Assembly: GCA_023667285.1 (NCBI GenBank)
Contig: JAMPAK010000001.1
Span: 1,301,024 to 1,365,023 of the forward strand
DNA from: Muribaculaceae bacterium
GTDB taxonomy: Bacteria > Bacteroidota > Bacteroidia > Bacteroidales > Muribaculaceae
Direction of reading: 5' to 3'
Length of the DNA stretch: 64,000 nt
Numbering within the stretch: the first letter of the stretch is position 1; each line of letters opens with the position of its first letter. The notes below the pieces were generated by a model that had not been told where the DNA came from, searched no databases, and worked only from the letters and a program-made list of their open reading frames with translations. Below, piece after piece: positions 53,819-62,847 of the stretch. Position numbers and translations under genes: made by a program.

Positions 53819-55798
53819 TCAACTGTATGAGTGTAGTCCTCCGAGGATGTAGTTGACGCCGAAGTATGTCATCAGCACGCTGGCAAAGGAGAGGACACAA
53901 TAGAAGGCGAAAATCTTATCGTTTCTGAATGACGGAAGGATTGAGGGATGAAGCGGGAAACTGTAGATAATCATCGTTATCAGCGCCCAGACCTCCTTGG
54001 GGTCCCATCCCCAGTATCGTCCCCACGACACGTTGGCCCAGACAGCGCCTATGAAGATTCCGGCAGTGAGCATGAAGACGGCCGGGCGCAGCAGTGTGCG
54101 CGCCGTGTGAAGCATGTCCTTGCGTCCGCAGAGCCACATCAGCCCAGACAGTGCCATGATGGCAAGGAGGGAGTAGGCTATCATCACTGTGAGGACATGG
54201 AGGCTCAAAAGGGGAGAATTCAGCACGGGCATGAGCTGTGTGACCTGTGGGGTGCGCTGGCCCATCCATGCAACCATCAGAGCTAGACCGGCCACTATCA
54301 GTCCCATGGCATTGATGCTCTCGTTCTTTCGTGAGAGGATGAGGGTAAAGAGAAGGGTGCAGAATGACATCAGCTGCATGGTCTCGTGTCCGTTTGAGAG
54401 CGGAAGATGGCCGGATGCCACCCAGTTGGCCGCCATGAGCGATGAGACCAGGAGAAGCGACACGGCAGAGATGATGAAAGCGGCGCGCCTGAGGCGGAAC
54501 ACTAGCATGAGTATGCCGCAGACTATCATCAGCCCCGGGATCTCGGGGCGGCTTCCAGATGTCATATACCATTTCTCACACTGTCTCTCGAAACGTGTGG
54601 GGACGGTCTCTCCGGCTTGTTTCTTCTGCCACGCGGCTATCTTGCCGATAGCATCCCTCATGCCATCCCAGTCCTGCTCCTGAGCCAACTGCGCAAGGAG
54701 ACTGAGGCTGTGTCTGGCTATGTGCCAGTCGGCCACATCGGTGTTGTCAGGAAGAGGCTCCACGGGTGAATACCAACTGGTAGCGCCTTTTTCGCTCCGG
54801 ATGGGAAACAATTTCCACATGGAGCCGGCAGCGGCTGAGGAGGCTATGGAGAATTTCTCGTTAGCCTCGGGGTGGCTGCTGTCCTCAAACCTGTAGCCCT
54901 CAGGGGTGAAGAAATCTGTCAGGGAGACCATCTTGCGTCCTCCGAACTCAGCGCGCGTGGCAGGATCCTTGATGTATATGCACGGCTCTGCCTTCCAGTC
55001 GTCATAATAGAAGAGCCATCCGGTGAGAACCTGCTCAGGAGTCAGACCGTCATAAGAGCTGCTTCCGGTGAGTTTTTTTGTGAAATCAGAGGCAAGGGTG
55101 GAAAGGGGGGCGATGCGGTCGTTGTGATAGACGGCCAGGGAGCTCATGGCGTCGGCGATATCCTCAGGTATGGCCTTGGGAGCGGCATCAGCACCCTGCC
55201 AGAGGAAGACGGCGAGGAGTACAACCGCCTTTCTGTGCCCCACGCTGCAGGCAATCATTGCGACAAGGAGCAGGATATAGCCCGCATAGGTGACGGCAGT
55301 TCCCACGGGGTCATGGCTCAGGGTGAAGGTGCTTCCCCCGCCGTCGCTGTCGCAAGCCGTCTGGAAGAACCTGTAGCCATCGATGTCGGCTACATTGTTC
55401 ATCGACACTTCATAGAGGCGTCCGTTTGAGGAGAGCCGGCTCACAAAATCGCGCGGAGCCGATGTCCCGTCATAATATTCTGTTCTGAAATCCACGAGCG
55501 TGACCTCCGGACCGTCTGTCCGGGCCGACTCGCCGATGCGGAGATGGAGTGTGGTGTTGGTTCCTGTGAAGTGGGTAATGCCGGCACCGCATATTATGAC
55601 AAGGAAGGAGAGATGGAGTATGAATGACCTCCAGTTTCTCCAAAGTCTCTTCTTGACAATGACTATGGAAGATGTCACAAATAGTGCTGCCCACAGGGTG
55701 ACCATGGGTAGGGATGTGTAAAATTCGCTGCCGTCAGGGATAAGGCTGACGGCAGCGAGCGCCCCCGCGATGAGGGCTAGGATAACGAAAGGAATCAC
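53819..55798 (-). CDS. Fused CcsB-CcsA (ResB-ResC) system II cytochrome c synthase
   Basis: The 659-residue membrane protein joins two parts. The N-terminal ResB/CcsB-like half has early membrane helices, a periplasmic domain and the YEVSMNNVADIDGYRFFQ and SHDPVGTAVTYAGYILLL blocks. The C-terminal CcsA half (about 420-659) has the tryptophan-rich heme-handling motif WGRYWGWDPKEVWALI and nearby His in LSLHVLTVMIAY and SFPLHPS. It attaches heme to CxxCH proteins outside the inner membrane. At 659 residues it is compact compared with epsilonproteobacterial fusions. It is the last gene of the porin-imelysin-di-heme operon, four bases after the di-heme gene, which encodes its likely substrate. Confidence 0.88.
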   Translation of the reverse strand: MIPFVILALIAGALAAVSLIPDGSEFYTSLPMVTLWAALFVTSSIVIVKKRLWRNWRSFILHLSFLVIICGAGITHFTGTNTTLHLRIGESARTDGPEVTLVDFRTEYYDGTSAPRDFVSRLSSNGRLYEVSMNNVADIDGYRFFQTACDSDGGGSTFTLSHDPVGTAVTYAGYILLLVAMIACSVGHRKAVVLLAVFLWQGADAAPKAIPEDIADAMSSLAVYHNDRIAPLSTLASDFTKKLTGSSSYDGLTPEQVLTGWLFYYDDWKAEPCIYIKDPATRAEFGGRKMVSLTDFFTPEGYRFEDSSHPEANEKFSIASSAAAGSMWKLFPIRSEKGATSWYSPVEPLPDNTDVADWHIARHSLSLLAQLAQEQDWDGMRDAIGKIAAWQKKQAGETVPTRFERQCEKWYMTSGSRPEIPGLMIVCGILMLVFRLRRAAFIISAVSLLLVSSLMAANWVASGHLPLSNGHETMQLMSFCTLLFTLILSRKNESINAMGLIVAGLALMVAWMGQRTPQVTQLMPVLNSPLLSLHVLTVMIAYSLLAIMALSGLMWLCGRKDMLHTARTLLRPAVFMLTAGIFIGAVWANVSWGRYWGWDPKEVWALITMIIYSFPLHPSILPSFRNDKIFAFYCVLSFASVLMTYFGVNYILGGLHSYS

Positions 55799-55801
55799 AG
55801 T

Positions 55802-57472
55802 TTAGATGGCGTCGAGGAATTTCACAATCGCATCTCGCTCAGCCTTTGAGAGGCTGCGGAAGGAGTCGACGGTCTTGGCGGCGTCGCTCTCGGCTGAAGT
55901 CCCGTGCCACATGATTGCTTCCATTGTGGTTCGGGCGCGGCAGTCGTGCAGGCGGTCGTCATAGGGAGAGCCTGTCACCTTCTTGTGGAGGCCACGTCCC
56001 CAGAGTGGAGTGGTGCGACACCATCCGTTTCTGATGTCATTAACCATCAGGAGTTTGTGCTGCACCATGTCGGTGTATGGCCAGATGGTCTGATAGGGAT
56101 AGCGGGGGAGTGTCCTCTCCTTAGATGATGATGTGAAGAATTGAGCCGGGTCTCGGATCTCGTCGGCGCCGGTGGTCCATGACGGACGGTGGCAGTAGGC
56201 GCATCCTATCTGCTCAAAGAGTTCCTTGCCCTTAGCCACGTCTGGGTCATCGATGCCACGGACGGCCGGGACGGCGAGACCACGGTGCCACACCATCAAG
56301 TCGATGTAGTTCTGGTCTGTAGCCTCGGCGGGAAGGGTGGTGGAGTTGAGATAGGCAAGGATGTTCTGCTCCATGTCTGGGGTGTGCCATTCGGGATAGT
56401 TCTTCTCAGGGTCAATCTGAGCGATATAGTCGGCGAATGATGCCTGCACCTCAGGGTCAGCGGCGGCAGCCTTTGAGTAGTAGCCACCTGCATCCTTATA
56501 GTGATAACGGCGGTCAGAGCGTGTCACGTTTGTAATGTTCCAGAAGGCATTTGCCCCGGCGGCATCCTGGAGGGGTCCGCGTGAAAGGGCATATGTGTAT
56601 CTGAAGGGATACTTCTTGCCATCGGTGGAAGCCTCTTTCGAGGTGTATTGTCCGGTCCAGGCGGCTCCTGAGAAGATGGCTGTGTTAAGGCCGTTGGGCA
56701 TATATCCGTCGGCTTCCTCCTTGGCATACTGTGCCTGGATGTCCTCGTCGCTGATGGCATCGAGCAGTCCGGTGCCATAGATGCCTATGGTGGACTCGAG
56801 TTTCACCTCATAGTCGCCCATCTGAGCATCGGTCAGCACACCCTGTCGGTAGGCGTAGACTGCGCTGCGGGGCATTGTCACCTCGGGGTAGCGCAGAGAG
56901 TATGTCTCGCCGTCGTCAAACTTGTTGCCGAAGCGGTCTGTGTATTCCACCCATTTAATCATGACCTGACTCTCATCGAGGGGAGCCTTGAAGGGAGCCA
57001 CTGCATGTCCCTGAGGCATTCCGGCAAGCCAGTTGACGTAGCCCTGTGTGGCCGGGTTGTAGACCACCAAGAGGTAGCCGTTGCCCACGTCGTTGGTGCG
57101 GAAGACTCCATCGGGCTGCGATTTGCCGTGGCCGTAGCCGGGATGGCAGTGCATGCATGATGATCTGATATAGGTGGGGCCGAGGCCGCTGCGCACGCCA
57201 GACGAGTTGCTGACATAGTTTTTCTCGAACAGTTGCTCGCCGCGTTTGAATGATGCGAGCAGGCCATTGTCCTCCACGCTGGCTGTGGGTTGCTCGAAGG
57301 CGGCAGAGGTGGTTATGAACGATGTGCCGAGCTGGCCACCGCTGTAATACCATTCGGGCTTCTGGTCAGTGAGGTTGTCATCGCCGCCGTTGTCGGTGTT
57401 GGGGTCATCGTCTGAGCAGGCTGTCATTGACAGCACTGCTGCAGCGATGGCTATGTATCTTAATTTTTCCAT
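55802..57472 (-). CDS. Di-heme oxidoreductase lipoprotein (DUF1111 type)
   Basis: The 556-residue protein has a lipoprotein signal (SMTAC, then SDDDP). Two heme-attachment motifs are present, CMHCH at residues 106-110 and CAYCH at 424-428, within the di-heme peroxidase-like fold of the DUF1111 family. It also carries RSSCMHCHPGYGHG and GRGLHKKVTGSPYDDRLHDCRARTTMEAIMWHGTSAE, the latter a typical C-terminal DUF1111 block. The reaction is unknown; the family is often beside imelysins and is thought to act in envelope iron or redox handling. It needs the CcsBA synthase encoded just downstream. Confidence 0.88.
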   Translation of the reverse strand: MEKLRYIAIAAAVLSMTACSDDDPNTDNGGDDNLTDQKPEWYYSGGQLGTSFITTSAAFEQPTASVEDNGLLASFKRGEQLFEKNYVSNSSGVRSGLGPTYIRSSCMHCHPGYGHGKSQPDGVFRTNDVGNGYLLVVYNPATQGYVNWLAGMPQGHAVAPFKAPLDESQVMIKWVEYTDRFGNKFDDGETYSLRYPEVTMPRSAVYAYRQGVLTDAQMGDYEVKLESTIGIYGTGLLDAISDEDIQAQYAKEEADGYMPNGLNTAIFSGAAWTGQYTSKEASTDGKKYPFRYTYALSRGPLQDAAGANAFWNITNVTRSDRRYHYKDAGGYYSKAAAADPEVQASFADYIAQIDPEKNYPEWHTPDMEQNILAYLNSTTLPAEATDQNYIDLMVWHRGLAVPAVRGIDDPDVAKGKELFEQIGCAYCHRPSWTTGADEIRDPAQFFTSSSKERTLPRYPYQTIWPYTDMVQHKLLMVNDIRNGWCRTTPLWGRGLHKKVTGSPYDDRLHDCRARTTMEAIMWHGTSAESDAAKTVDSFRSLSKAERDAIVKFLDAI

Positions 57473-57491
57473 TCGTTATCGCAGGTGGGGA

Positions 57492-58724
57492 TTAGTTTTT
57501 CTGGATGAAGTCGATGAGTTCGTCCAAGATGTCGTTGATGTCGTTGCAGGCCTCAACGGCAGCAAGGTTTGTCTGGCGCATTGAAGCATCCTGAGAAGTG
57601 GCGGCAAAAGGCTCCTTCATCTTTGAGATTGCTTCGATTGCATTGTCGATGGTGGCCTTGATTCGCGAGTCGAGGTCGGGGTCGATAGATGCGACATAGG
57701 CGCTCAGTGTGTGCTGAGGCTTGGTGATATAGTTCTCAGTCTCGCCGGCGACGGCTACATAGCCCATGTATGCGTGGCGCACAGAGCGGATGTTGTCGAT
57801 GAAGTCAGTGATTGAGTTGAGGGCATAGGGAGACTCAATGTAGTCAGGGTCAGATGAGAGGCCTGAGCCAACGGGATTGCCGATTTTCTGATTGCCCACC
57901 TCGTCGGCGATGTCCTGTGCGCCCACGATGAGCTCCTGGACGGCTTCGGCGAAGTTGACATATGTGCTGCCTGCCTGTCCGGCATTCTTCATGTAGTCGC
58001 CATAATTCTTGTCGTATGAAAGCTCAGCGTCGTCGAGAATCTCGAGTTTGGCCTTGCTGACATTCTCCTCGCCGGCCCATGAAGCCTCGAGGCGGAGGCA
58101 GCAGTTGCGGAGGTCGTCAGCGACGGCTGCGAGATAGTAAAGCTCATTCTGAGTGAAGCGGCTCACTGGACGGGGAGATGTTGTGGCTGTGGCATTGTCA
58201 GTGGGCTCGAAGATCATATACTCGATGGCGTGGAATCCGAGAAGTCCCTGGCCAAGTGAGCTGCCCACATATTCGCCTGCGCTCTCGCGGTCGCTCATCT
58301 GCGCCATCTGTGCGGGGTTGCGGAGCATAGCCTCCATGGCAGTCTTGTCGAGGGGCCATGTGTCGATATGGGGGTCGATGTTATAGTCGGCGGCTGCGCC
58401 ATAGAGCCAAGCCTCGCTGAGCTCCCAGTAGCGGCGGGCCTCAATCCAGTATTTCCCTGCGCGCTCAATCTGTTCGGTGGTCAGGGCGTCGACGCCGGTG
58501 CTGCACATCTCGTCGCATACCTCGGCGAGTTTCATAGAGGCGTCAGCCAGACCGCGGTATGTAGGTACTACAGTGCAATCAACGTAGTCGGCCACCACGG
58601 CTTTGAGGGCTTCCTCTTGTGCGTCTGCGGGGGTGTCTTTGCTGTCGTTGTTGTCGTCAGAGCATGCTGTCAGCGCCATTGCGGCAAACAGACATGCTGA
58701 AAGAGTCTTGATCGATGTTTTCAT
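57492..58724 (-). CDS. Imelysin-family (M75) lipoprotein
   Basis: The 410-residue mostly helical protein has a lipoprotein signal (LTAC, then SDDNNDSKD). The imelysin GxHxxE motif is seen as GFHAIE with His165 and Glu168. Imelysins and EfeO-like proteins are iron-regulated envelope proteins thought to bind iron or heme; no protease activity is implied by the M75 label. Its place between a porin and a di-heme oxidoreductase fits an iron-acquisition module. The gap to the next gene is 19 bases. Confidence 0.9.
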   Translation of the reverse strand: MKTSIKTLSACLFAAMALTACSDDNNDSKDTPADAQEEALKAVVADYVDCTVVPTYRGLADASMKLAEVCDEMCSTGVDALTTEQIERAGKYWIEARRYWELSEAWLYGAAADYNIDPHIDTWPLDKTAMEAMLRNPAQMAQMSDRESAGEYVGSSLGQGLLGFHAIEYMIFEPTDNATATTSPRPVSRFTQNELYYLAAVADDLRNCCLRLEASWAGEENVSKAKLEILDDAELSYDKNYGDYMKNAGQAGSTYVNFAEAVQELIVGAQDIADEVGNQKIGNPVGSGLSSDPDYIESPYALNSITDFIDNIRSVRHAYMGYVAVAGETENYITKPQHTLSAYVASIDPDLDSRIKATIDNAIEAISKMKEPFAATSQDASMRQTNLAAVEACNDINDILDELIDFIQKN

Positions 58725-58752
58725 CTTTGAATATGGTTGTGTTTTTTATTGA

Positions 58753-59994
58753 TTATTTAAAGAAACCTGAATAGGCTATGCCGAGAGAGATGGATGGCTC
58801 GTTGTTGTAGGGCTTCTTGAGGAGACCAATTGAGTACTCACCTTTCACGACAATCTGCTTGATGGGGAAGTAGTTGACTCCTGCCGCCACACGCGAGCGG
58901 CCACACCATTCATATTTGAGGACTCCGCCGTTTGTCTTATACATTGAGTCGTAGTAGTCATATCGGCCGAACAGATAGAATTTCTGACCTTTCACCTTGA
59001 GGGGCGCGAATATGTCATATCCGGCCTCCACGCCGATAGAGATGGCGTCTGAGGCGACGTTTGTCTTGGGGGAGGGGGAGTCGTTGCGCATCTTCTTGTT
59101 GTAGGCTGTGATGCGGTCTGCATCAGAGAGGTGGCCGTAGATGATGCCACCTCTGGCAATGAAGTTGTAGCCTGAGTAGTCAAAGTCGAAGGCGCCGATG
59201 GCAAGAGTGCCCTTGACGTCGTCCCAAGTCTCATTGGGGTGGGAGAGGGTGTTGCTGAAAGTGTTGCCCACATATCCGCTCAGGCCGAGGCGGAGACCCT
59301 TGACGCTGTAGTTGTCAACACGGGCTACGCCGGCAAGGGCATTGGCAATCTTGAACTCATAGGGGCTGCCGGAAGCGCTCCCCACCCATTCATCTCGGCC
59401 GAATCTGTCGGAGTCCATGCCGGGGACAAGCATAGCCTCATATCTCCAGGCTCCCACACGTCCCCATAGGGAGATGCCTGTCTCGTGCCAAGTGCATGGG
59501 ATGATGGCAGCATCGCCGGCCGGACGGTAGACGCCGAAGAACTCCGTGGGCATGTGAGCGCGATTGGTAGATCCTACAGGAATCACCATGTGCCCCACAC
59601 GGAGGTTCAGCGCGTTGCTGAATGTCTTCTGGAGCCAAAACTGCTCGAGAGCCACCTCGCCTCCGCGCTCAACCTCTGACTCATATTCGCCACCCTCATC
59701 ATCCTCCATCTCGATGGCGCTCTCTGTGCCTCCATGCTCAAACTCTATCTCTGTGCCAAGGCTCCAGCCGTGGCCGAAATCATATCCAAGATAAAGCACC
59801 ACATGGGGAAGGTCGACCCTTGAGTGATGGTCGCCCTTGAAATTCTCGGGCGATTTATATCTGTTCCATGCGTCGGAGTAGAAGTTGTAGGAATAGACAG
59901 CCTCGCCATAGCCGCCTATGGTGAGTTGTGCGGATGCTTCCTGGCATGCGAGTAGTGAGACACACGCAATTGCCGATGTGAGTAATGGTTTCAT
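58753..59994 (-). CDS. Outer-membrane porin of the imelysin/di-heme operon
   Basis: The 413-residue product starts at ATG 59994 (MKPLLTSAIACVSLLACQEASAQ, a good signal peptide); an upstream in-frame start at 60039 would extend into the promoter. The mature protein begins LTIGGYGEAVYSYNFY and shows many amphipathic strands (VVLYLGYDFGHGWSLGTEIEFEHG, YLFGRYDYYDSMYK, VVKGEYSIGLL). It ends in SLGIAYSGFF with an aromatic C-terminus, typical of monomeric or trimeric porins. It resembles the phosphate-selective/OprP-like porin fold. The substrate is unknown. It is the first gene of the four-gene operon. Confidence 0.85.
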   Translation of the reverse strand: MKPLLTSAIACVSLLACQEASAQLTIGGYGEAVYSYNFYSDAWNRYKSPENFKGDHHSRVDLPHVVLYLGYDFGHGWSLGTEIEFEHGGTESAIEMEDDEGGEYESEVERGGEVALEQFWLQKTFSNALNLRVGHMVIPVGSTNRAHMPTEFFGVYRPAGDAAIIPCTWHETGISLWGRVGAWRYEAMLVPGMDSDRFGRDEWVGSASGSPYEFKIANALAGVARVDNYSVKGLRLGLSGYVGNTFSNTLSHPNETWDDVKGTLAIGAFDFDYSGYNFIARGGIIYGHLSDADRITAYNKKMRNDSPSPKTNVASDAISIGVEAGYDIFAPLKVKGQKFYLFGRYDYYDSMYKTNGGVLKYEWCGRSRVAAGVNYFPIKQIVVKGEYSIGLLKKPYNNEPSISLGIAYSGFFK

Positions 59995-60024
59995 CACTTT
60001 GCAGTTACTATATATTTCAGACTG

Positions 60025-60055
60025 CAAAATTACTGCCACTTATATGTAATGGCAA
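60025..60055 (-). promoter_or_regulatory. Promoter of the porin-imelysin-di-heme-CcsBA operon
   Basis: On the minus strand TTG (60055-60053) and TAATTTTG (60032-60025) are 20 bases apart, 30 bases before the porin ATG. No Fur-like box could be recognised. Confidence 0.7.
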
Positions 60056-60129
60056 TACCTGAAAAGTGTGATATTTTAATGTCTTTTCAGCTAATTTCTA
60101 ATCAAAAGTCAGTATAAATGTTAAGTCGG

Positions 60130-60183
60130 TATATAAAATAAGGTGTGATCCTGAGTCTGCGTCTTGACTCTTCATCACACCTT
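60130..60183 (-). terminator. Rho-independent terminator of tRNA-Arg(CCG)
   Basis: AAGGTGTGAT pairs exactly with ATCACACCTT, with an inner GAGTC/GACTC pair, and on the minus strand is followed by ATTTTAT. It starts six bases after the tRNA CCA end. Confidence 0.85.
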
Positions 60184-60189
60184 GCTGTA

Positions 60190-60264
60190 TGGTATCCCCG
60201 TAGGGAGTCGAACCCTAATCGTCGGAACCGGAATCCGATATTCTATCCATTGAACTACGGAGAC
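60190..60264 (-). tRNA. tRNA-Arg(CCG)
   Basis: The 75 bases fold as a cloverleaf. The acceptor arm is GTCTCCG/CGGGGAT. The anticodon stem TCGGA/TCCGA encloses TTCCGGT with anticodon CCG. The T arm AGGGT/CCTAC is only partly paired in this reading but encloses TTCGACTC, and the discriminator is A. Unlike tRNA-Arg(ACG) in this window, the 3' CCA is encoded. It reads CGG. Confidence 0.92.
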
Positions 60265-60282
60265 TGAACTATTTGAGGTGTG

Positions 60283-60314
60283 CAAATTTAGGGATTATTT
60301 TGTATTTTTGCAAA
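60283..60314 (-). promoter_or_regulatory. Promoter of tRNA-Arg(CCG)
   Basis: On the minus strand TTTG (60314-60311) and TAAATTTG (60290-60283) are 20 bases apart, 18 bases before the tRNA 5' end. It overlaps the divergent ung promoter region. Confidence 0.7.
60303..60310 (+). promoter_or_regulatory. -7 box of ung
   Basis: TATTTTTG matches TAnnTTTG, 13 bases before the ung ATG, so the leader would be very short. The -33 element is not clear. It overlaps the divergent tRNA promoter. Confidence 0.4.
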
Positions 60315-60323
60315 AAAAATAAG

Positions 60324-60986
60324 ATGAATGTACGTATAGACACCAGTTGGCGCGAGGCTCTGGCAGAGGAGTGGGAGAAGCCTTATTTCAAGACACTCAC
60401 GGACTTTGTCAGGAGCCAGTATGCGGCCCATACGGTCTATCCGCCGGCCTCAAGGATATTCGCGGCGTTCGACTCCTGTCCCTTCGATGATGTCCGTGTT
60501 GTCATCCTCGGGCAGGACCCTTATCATGGCCCCGGTCAGGCCAATGGCCTCAGTTTCTCAGTGAATCCCGGGGTGGATATCCCGCGCTCGCTGCAGAACA
60601 TCTATCGTGAACTGAACAGCGACCTTGGCGTGGCTCCTCCATCTTCGGGCGATCTGAGCCGCTGGGCTCGTCAAGGGGTGCTTCTGCTCAATGCCACCCT
60701 CACAGTAGAGGCCGGCCGAGCCGGGTCTCACCAGGGGCATGGATGGGAGGAGCTCACTGATGCCGCCATCCGTCAGCTGGCCAACAGGCGGGACGGGATT
60801 GTCTTTATCCTATGGGGTGCTTATGCACAGCGGAAGGGGGCTTTCATAGACCGATCGCGTCATTGTGTCATCTCCTCGCCTCATCCGTCGCCACTGAGCG
60901 CGTCGCGCGGTTTCTTCGGTTCGCGCCCCTTCTCGCGCGCCAACAATTATCTCACTTCCATTGGTAAAGCCCCTATAGAATGGTAA
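60324..60986 (+). CDS. ung: Uracil-DNA glycosylase
   Basis: The 220-residue enzyme excises uracil from DNA. The catalytic GQDPYHGPGQANGLSFSV has the active-site Asp and His, and SSPHPSPLSASRGFFGS is the leucine-loop block. ATG 60324 gives the usual start MNVRIDTSWREAL; an in-frame ATG at 60273 lies in the promoter. Its end overlaps the T9SS plug gene by seven bases. Confidence 0.97.
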   Translation: MNVRIDTSWREALAEEWEKPYFKTLTDFVRSQYAAHTVYPPASRIFAAFDSCPFDDVRVVILGQDPYHGPGQANGLSFSVNPGVDIPRSLQNIYRELNSDLGVAPPSSGDLSRWARQGVLLLNATLTVEAGRAGSHQGHGWEELTDAAIRQLANRRDGIVFILWGAYAQRKGAFIDRSRHCVISSPHPSPLSASRGFFGSRPFSRANNYLTSIGKAPIEW

Positions 60987-62236
60987 GGTCCCTGCTGTCC
61001 ATCCTCGCTGCGTTGTTGCTGTGTCCGCTCCCTCAGAGGGCTGAGAACACTGCCCAGGCCATCTTCCATCCGTCTTTCAAGACCCTTGAGGTCACGGTGG
61101 CTGCAAACCGCTATGCACCTCCGGTCATAAATATGGCCGACCCATCGGACTGTCTGGTCATTGAGTTTGATGAACTCTCTGACGAACGGCGCTACATGAG
61201 ATATTCGCTCACGCACTGTGACGCCTCATGGCAGCCCGAAGGGCTCGTGGAGTCGGAGTTTCTCGACGGATTCAATGAGGGGGCTGTGGAGATATACGAC
61301 TATTCGAGGGCAACGACTGTCCATTATGTTCACTACACGATAGTCATCCCTAACGACCAGATGCGCATCACTCAGCCGGGTAACTATCTGCTGAAGGTCT
61401 ATGATGAGTCGGACCCGGACGAGACACTGCTGCAGGCACGATTTGGGGTGATGGATCCCAAGGTCTCCATCTCGCTCGAGGCATCGTCGAGAACGGACAT
61501 TGACTCAAACCTGGCTCATCAGCAACTGGGGGTCACCGTGGATACAAGCCTCCTGCGGCCTGACGACCCATTCACGGAACTTCGTGTTGTCATCACGCAG
61601 AACGGACGCACTGACAATGAGGTAATGCTCGTAACGCCCCAGCGACTCGGTGGCGACAGGGTGATATATGAGCATCTGCGCCCGCTGATATTTGAGGCCG
61701 GGAATGAGTACAGACGCTTTGAGACCGTGACCCTCTACTATCCCGGCATGGGTGTGGAGTGGATTGACCGCGAGGCTCCCGTGACCAACATGGGGCTTGC
61801 CACTGACCAGAGGCGGACGATGTATCTCTATGACCAGACGCAGAACGGGCGATTCCTTGTCCGCGATGCCAATGTCAACGACCCGAGCACCGAGGCGGAC
61901 TATGTCCTGACTCATTTCTCGCTCGACATCCCGGAGATGGAGGGGGGCGACATATTCCTTGACGGCGACTTCACCAACCGGCTCTTCGACCCTTTCTCGC
62001 GGATGGTATACAATCGGGCGTCAGGACGCTATGAACGCTCGCTCCTGCTCAAGCAGGGAGCCTACAACTATCAATATCTTTTTGTTCCCTCAGGCTCAAT
62101 GAGGGGGGAGACGTCTCCTGTGGAGGGAGATCATTATCAGACCGTCAATGAATATACCGTCAGAGTCTATCACCGTCCCCGCGGCTCGCGCTTCGACCGC
62201 CTTGTCGGTGTCTCAACCATCAAATCCGGATTATGA
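60980..62236 (+). CDS. Type IX secretion system plug protein (DUF5103)
   Basis: The 418-residue secreted protein has a signal peptide (to about 22, PQRAEN). DUF5103 features follow: VIEFDELSDERRYMRYSLTHCDASWQPEGLVESEFLDGF, YVHYTIVIPND, ITQPGNYLLKVYD, and the later FLDGDFTNRLFD and GAYNYQYLFVPSG. In the known SprA translocon structure a DUF5103 protein plugs the periplasmic side of the empty channel. Its presence, with a sorting domain on the PL4 lyase, implies a working type IX system. It overlaps ung and the DUF3109 gene, so the three are one transcription unit. Confidence 0.85.
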   Translation: MVRSLLSILAALLLCPLPQRAENTAQAIFHPSFKTLEVTVAANRYAPPVINMADPSDCLVIEFDELSDERRYMRYSLTHCDASWQPEGLVESEFLDGFNEGAVEIYDYSRATTVHYVHYTIVIPNDQMRITQPGNYLLKVYDESDPDETLLQARFGVMDPKVSISLEASSRTDIDSNLAHQQLGVTVDTSLLRPDDPFTELRVVITQNGRTDNEVMLVTPQRLGGDRVIYEHLRPLIFEAGNEYRRFETVTLYYPGMGVEWIDREAPVTNMGLATDQRRTMYLYDQTQNGRFLVRDANVNDPSTEADYVLTHFSLDIPEMEGGDIFLDGDFTNRLFDPFSRMVYNRASGRYERSLLLKQGAYNYQYLFVPSGSMRGETSPVEGDHYQTVNEYTVRVYHRPRGSRFDRLVGVSTIKSGL

Positions 62237-62841
62237 CCGAAACATCTGAAGAAATCATGCTTGAAATACAGAATACGCTAATCTCGCTCGACGTGATCGA
62301 GCGCTTCTTCTGCTGCGATATCGAGAAATGCAAAGGTGAGTGTTGCATCGAGGGGGACGCCGGCGCGCCAATCACTGAGGCTGAGAGGGAGACCATCGAC
62401 GCACTGCTGCCCGTGTTGCGCCCCTCGCTGCTGCCATCGGCCTTGGAGCGCATCGATGAGGCCGGGACAAGCTACCGTGACCCGGACGGCGATCTTGTCA
62501 CCCAGATTGTCGAAGGGCGCAACTGTGTCTATACATGTTATGCGCCCGGAGGCATCTGCCAGTGTGCCATCGAGAAGGCATGCTCGGCGGGGCTGACCGG
62601 AGGTTTCCGCAAGCCTGAGTCGTGTGCGCTCTATCCCATCCGCCTCACGGTCTACCCGACATTCACGGCGGTCAACTACCATCGTTGGAGTGTCTGCCGC
62701 CATGCTGAGAAACTGGGGCGCAAACTGGGACTGCGTGTCTATCAATTTCTTAAAGGGCCGCTCATTGACAAGTTTGGCCAAGAGTGGTATGATGAGCTGT
62801 GTGAGGCAGCCGAGGCATATCTCGCCCAGACTGAAGGGTAG
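62233..62841 (+). CDS. DUF3109 family cysteine-rich protein
   Basis: The 202-residue soluble protein has the DUF3109 cysteine pattern: FFCCDIEKCKGECC, NCVYTCY, GGICQCAIEKAC, ESCALYPIR and VCRHAEKLG. The spacing suggests a metal or iron-sulfur cluster, but the function is not known. It shares a four-base overlap with the T9SS plug gene and ends six bases before the convergent U32 gene, so their 3' ends leave almost no room for a terminator. Confidence 0.9.
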   Translation: MTETSEEIMLEIQNTLISLDVIERFFCCDIEKCKGECCIEGDAGAPITEAERETIDALLPVLRPSLLPSALERIDEAGTSYRDPDGDLVTQIVEGRNCVYTCYAPGGICQCAIEKACSAGLTGGFRKPESCALYPIRLTVYPTFTAVNYHRWSVCRHAEKLGRKLGLRVYQFLKGPLIDKFGQEWYDELCEAAEAYLAQTEG

Positions 62842-62847
62842 GGGAAA

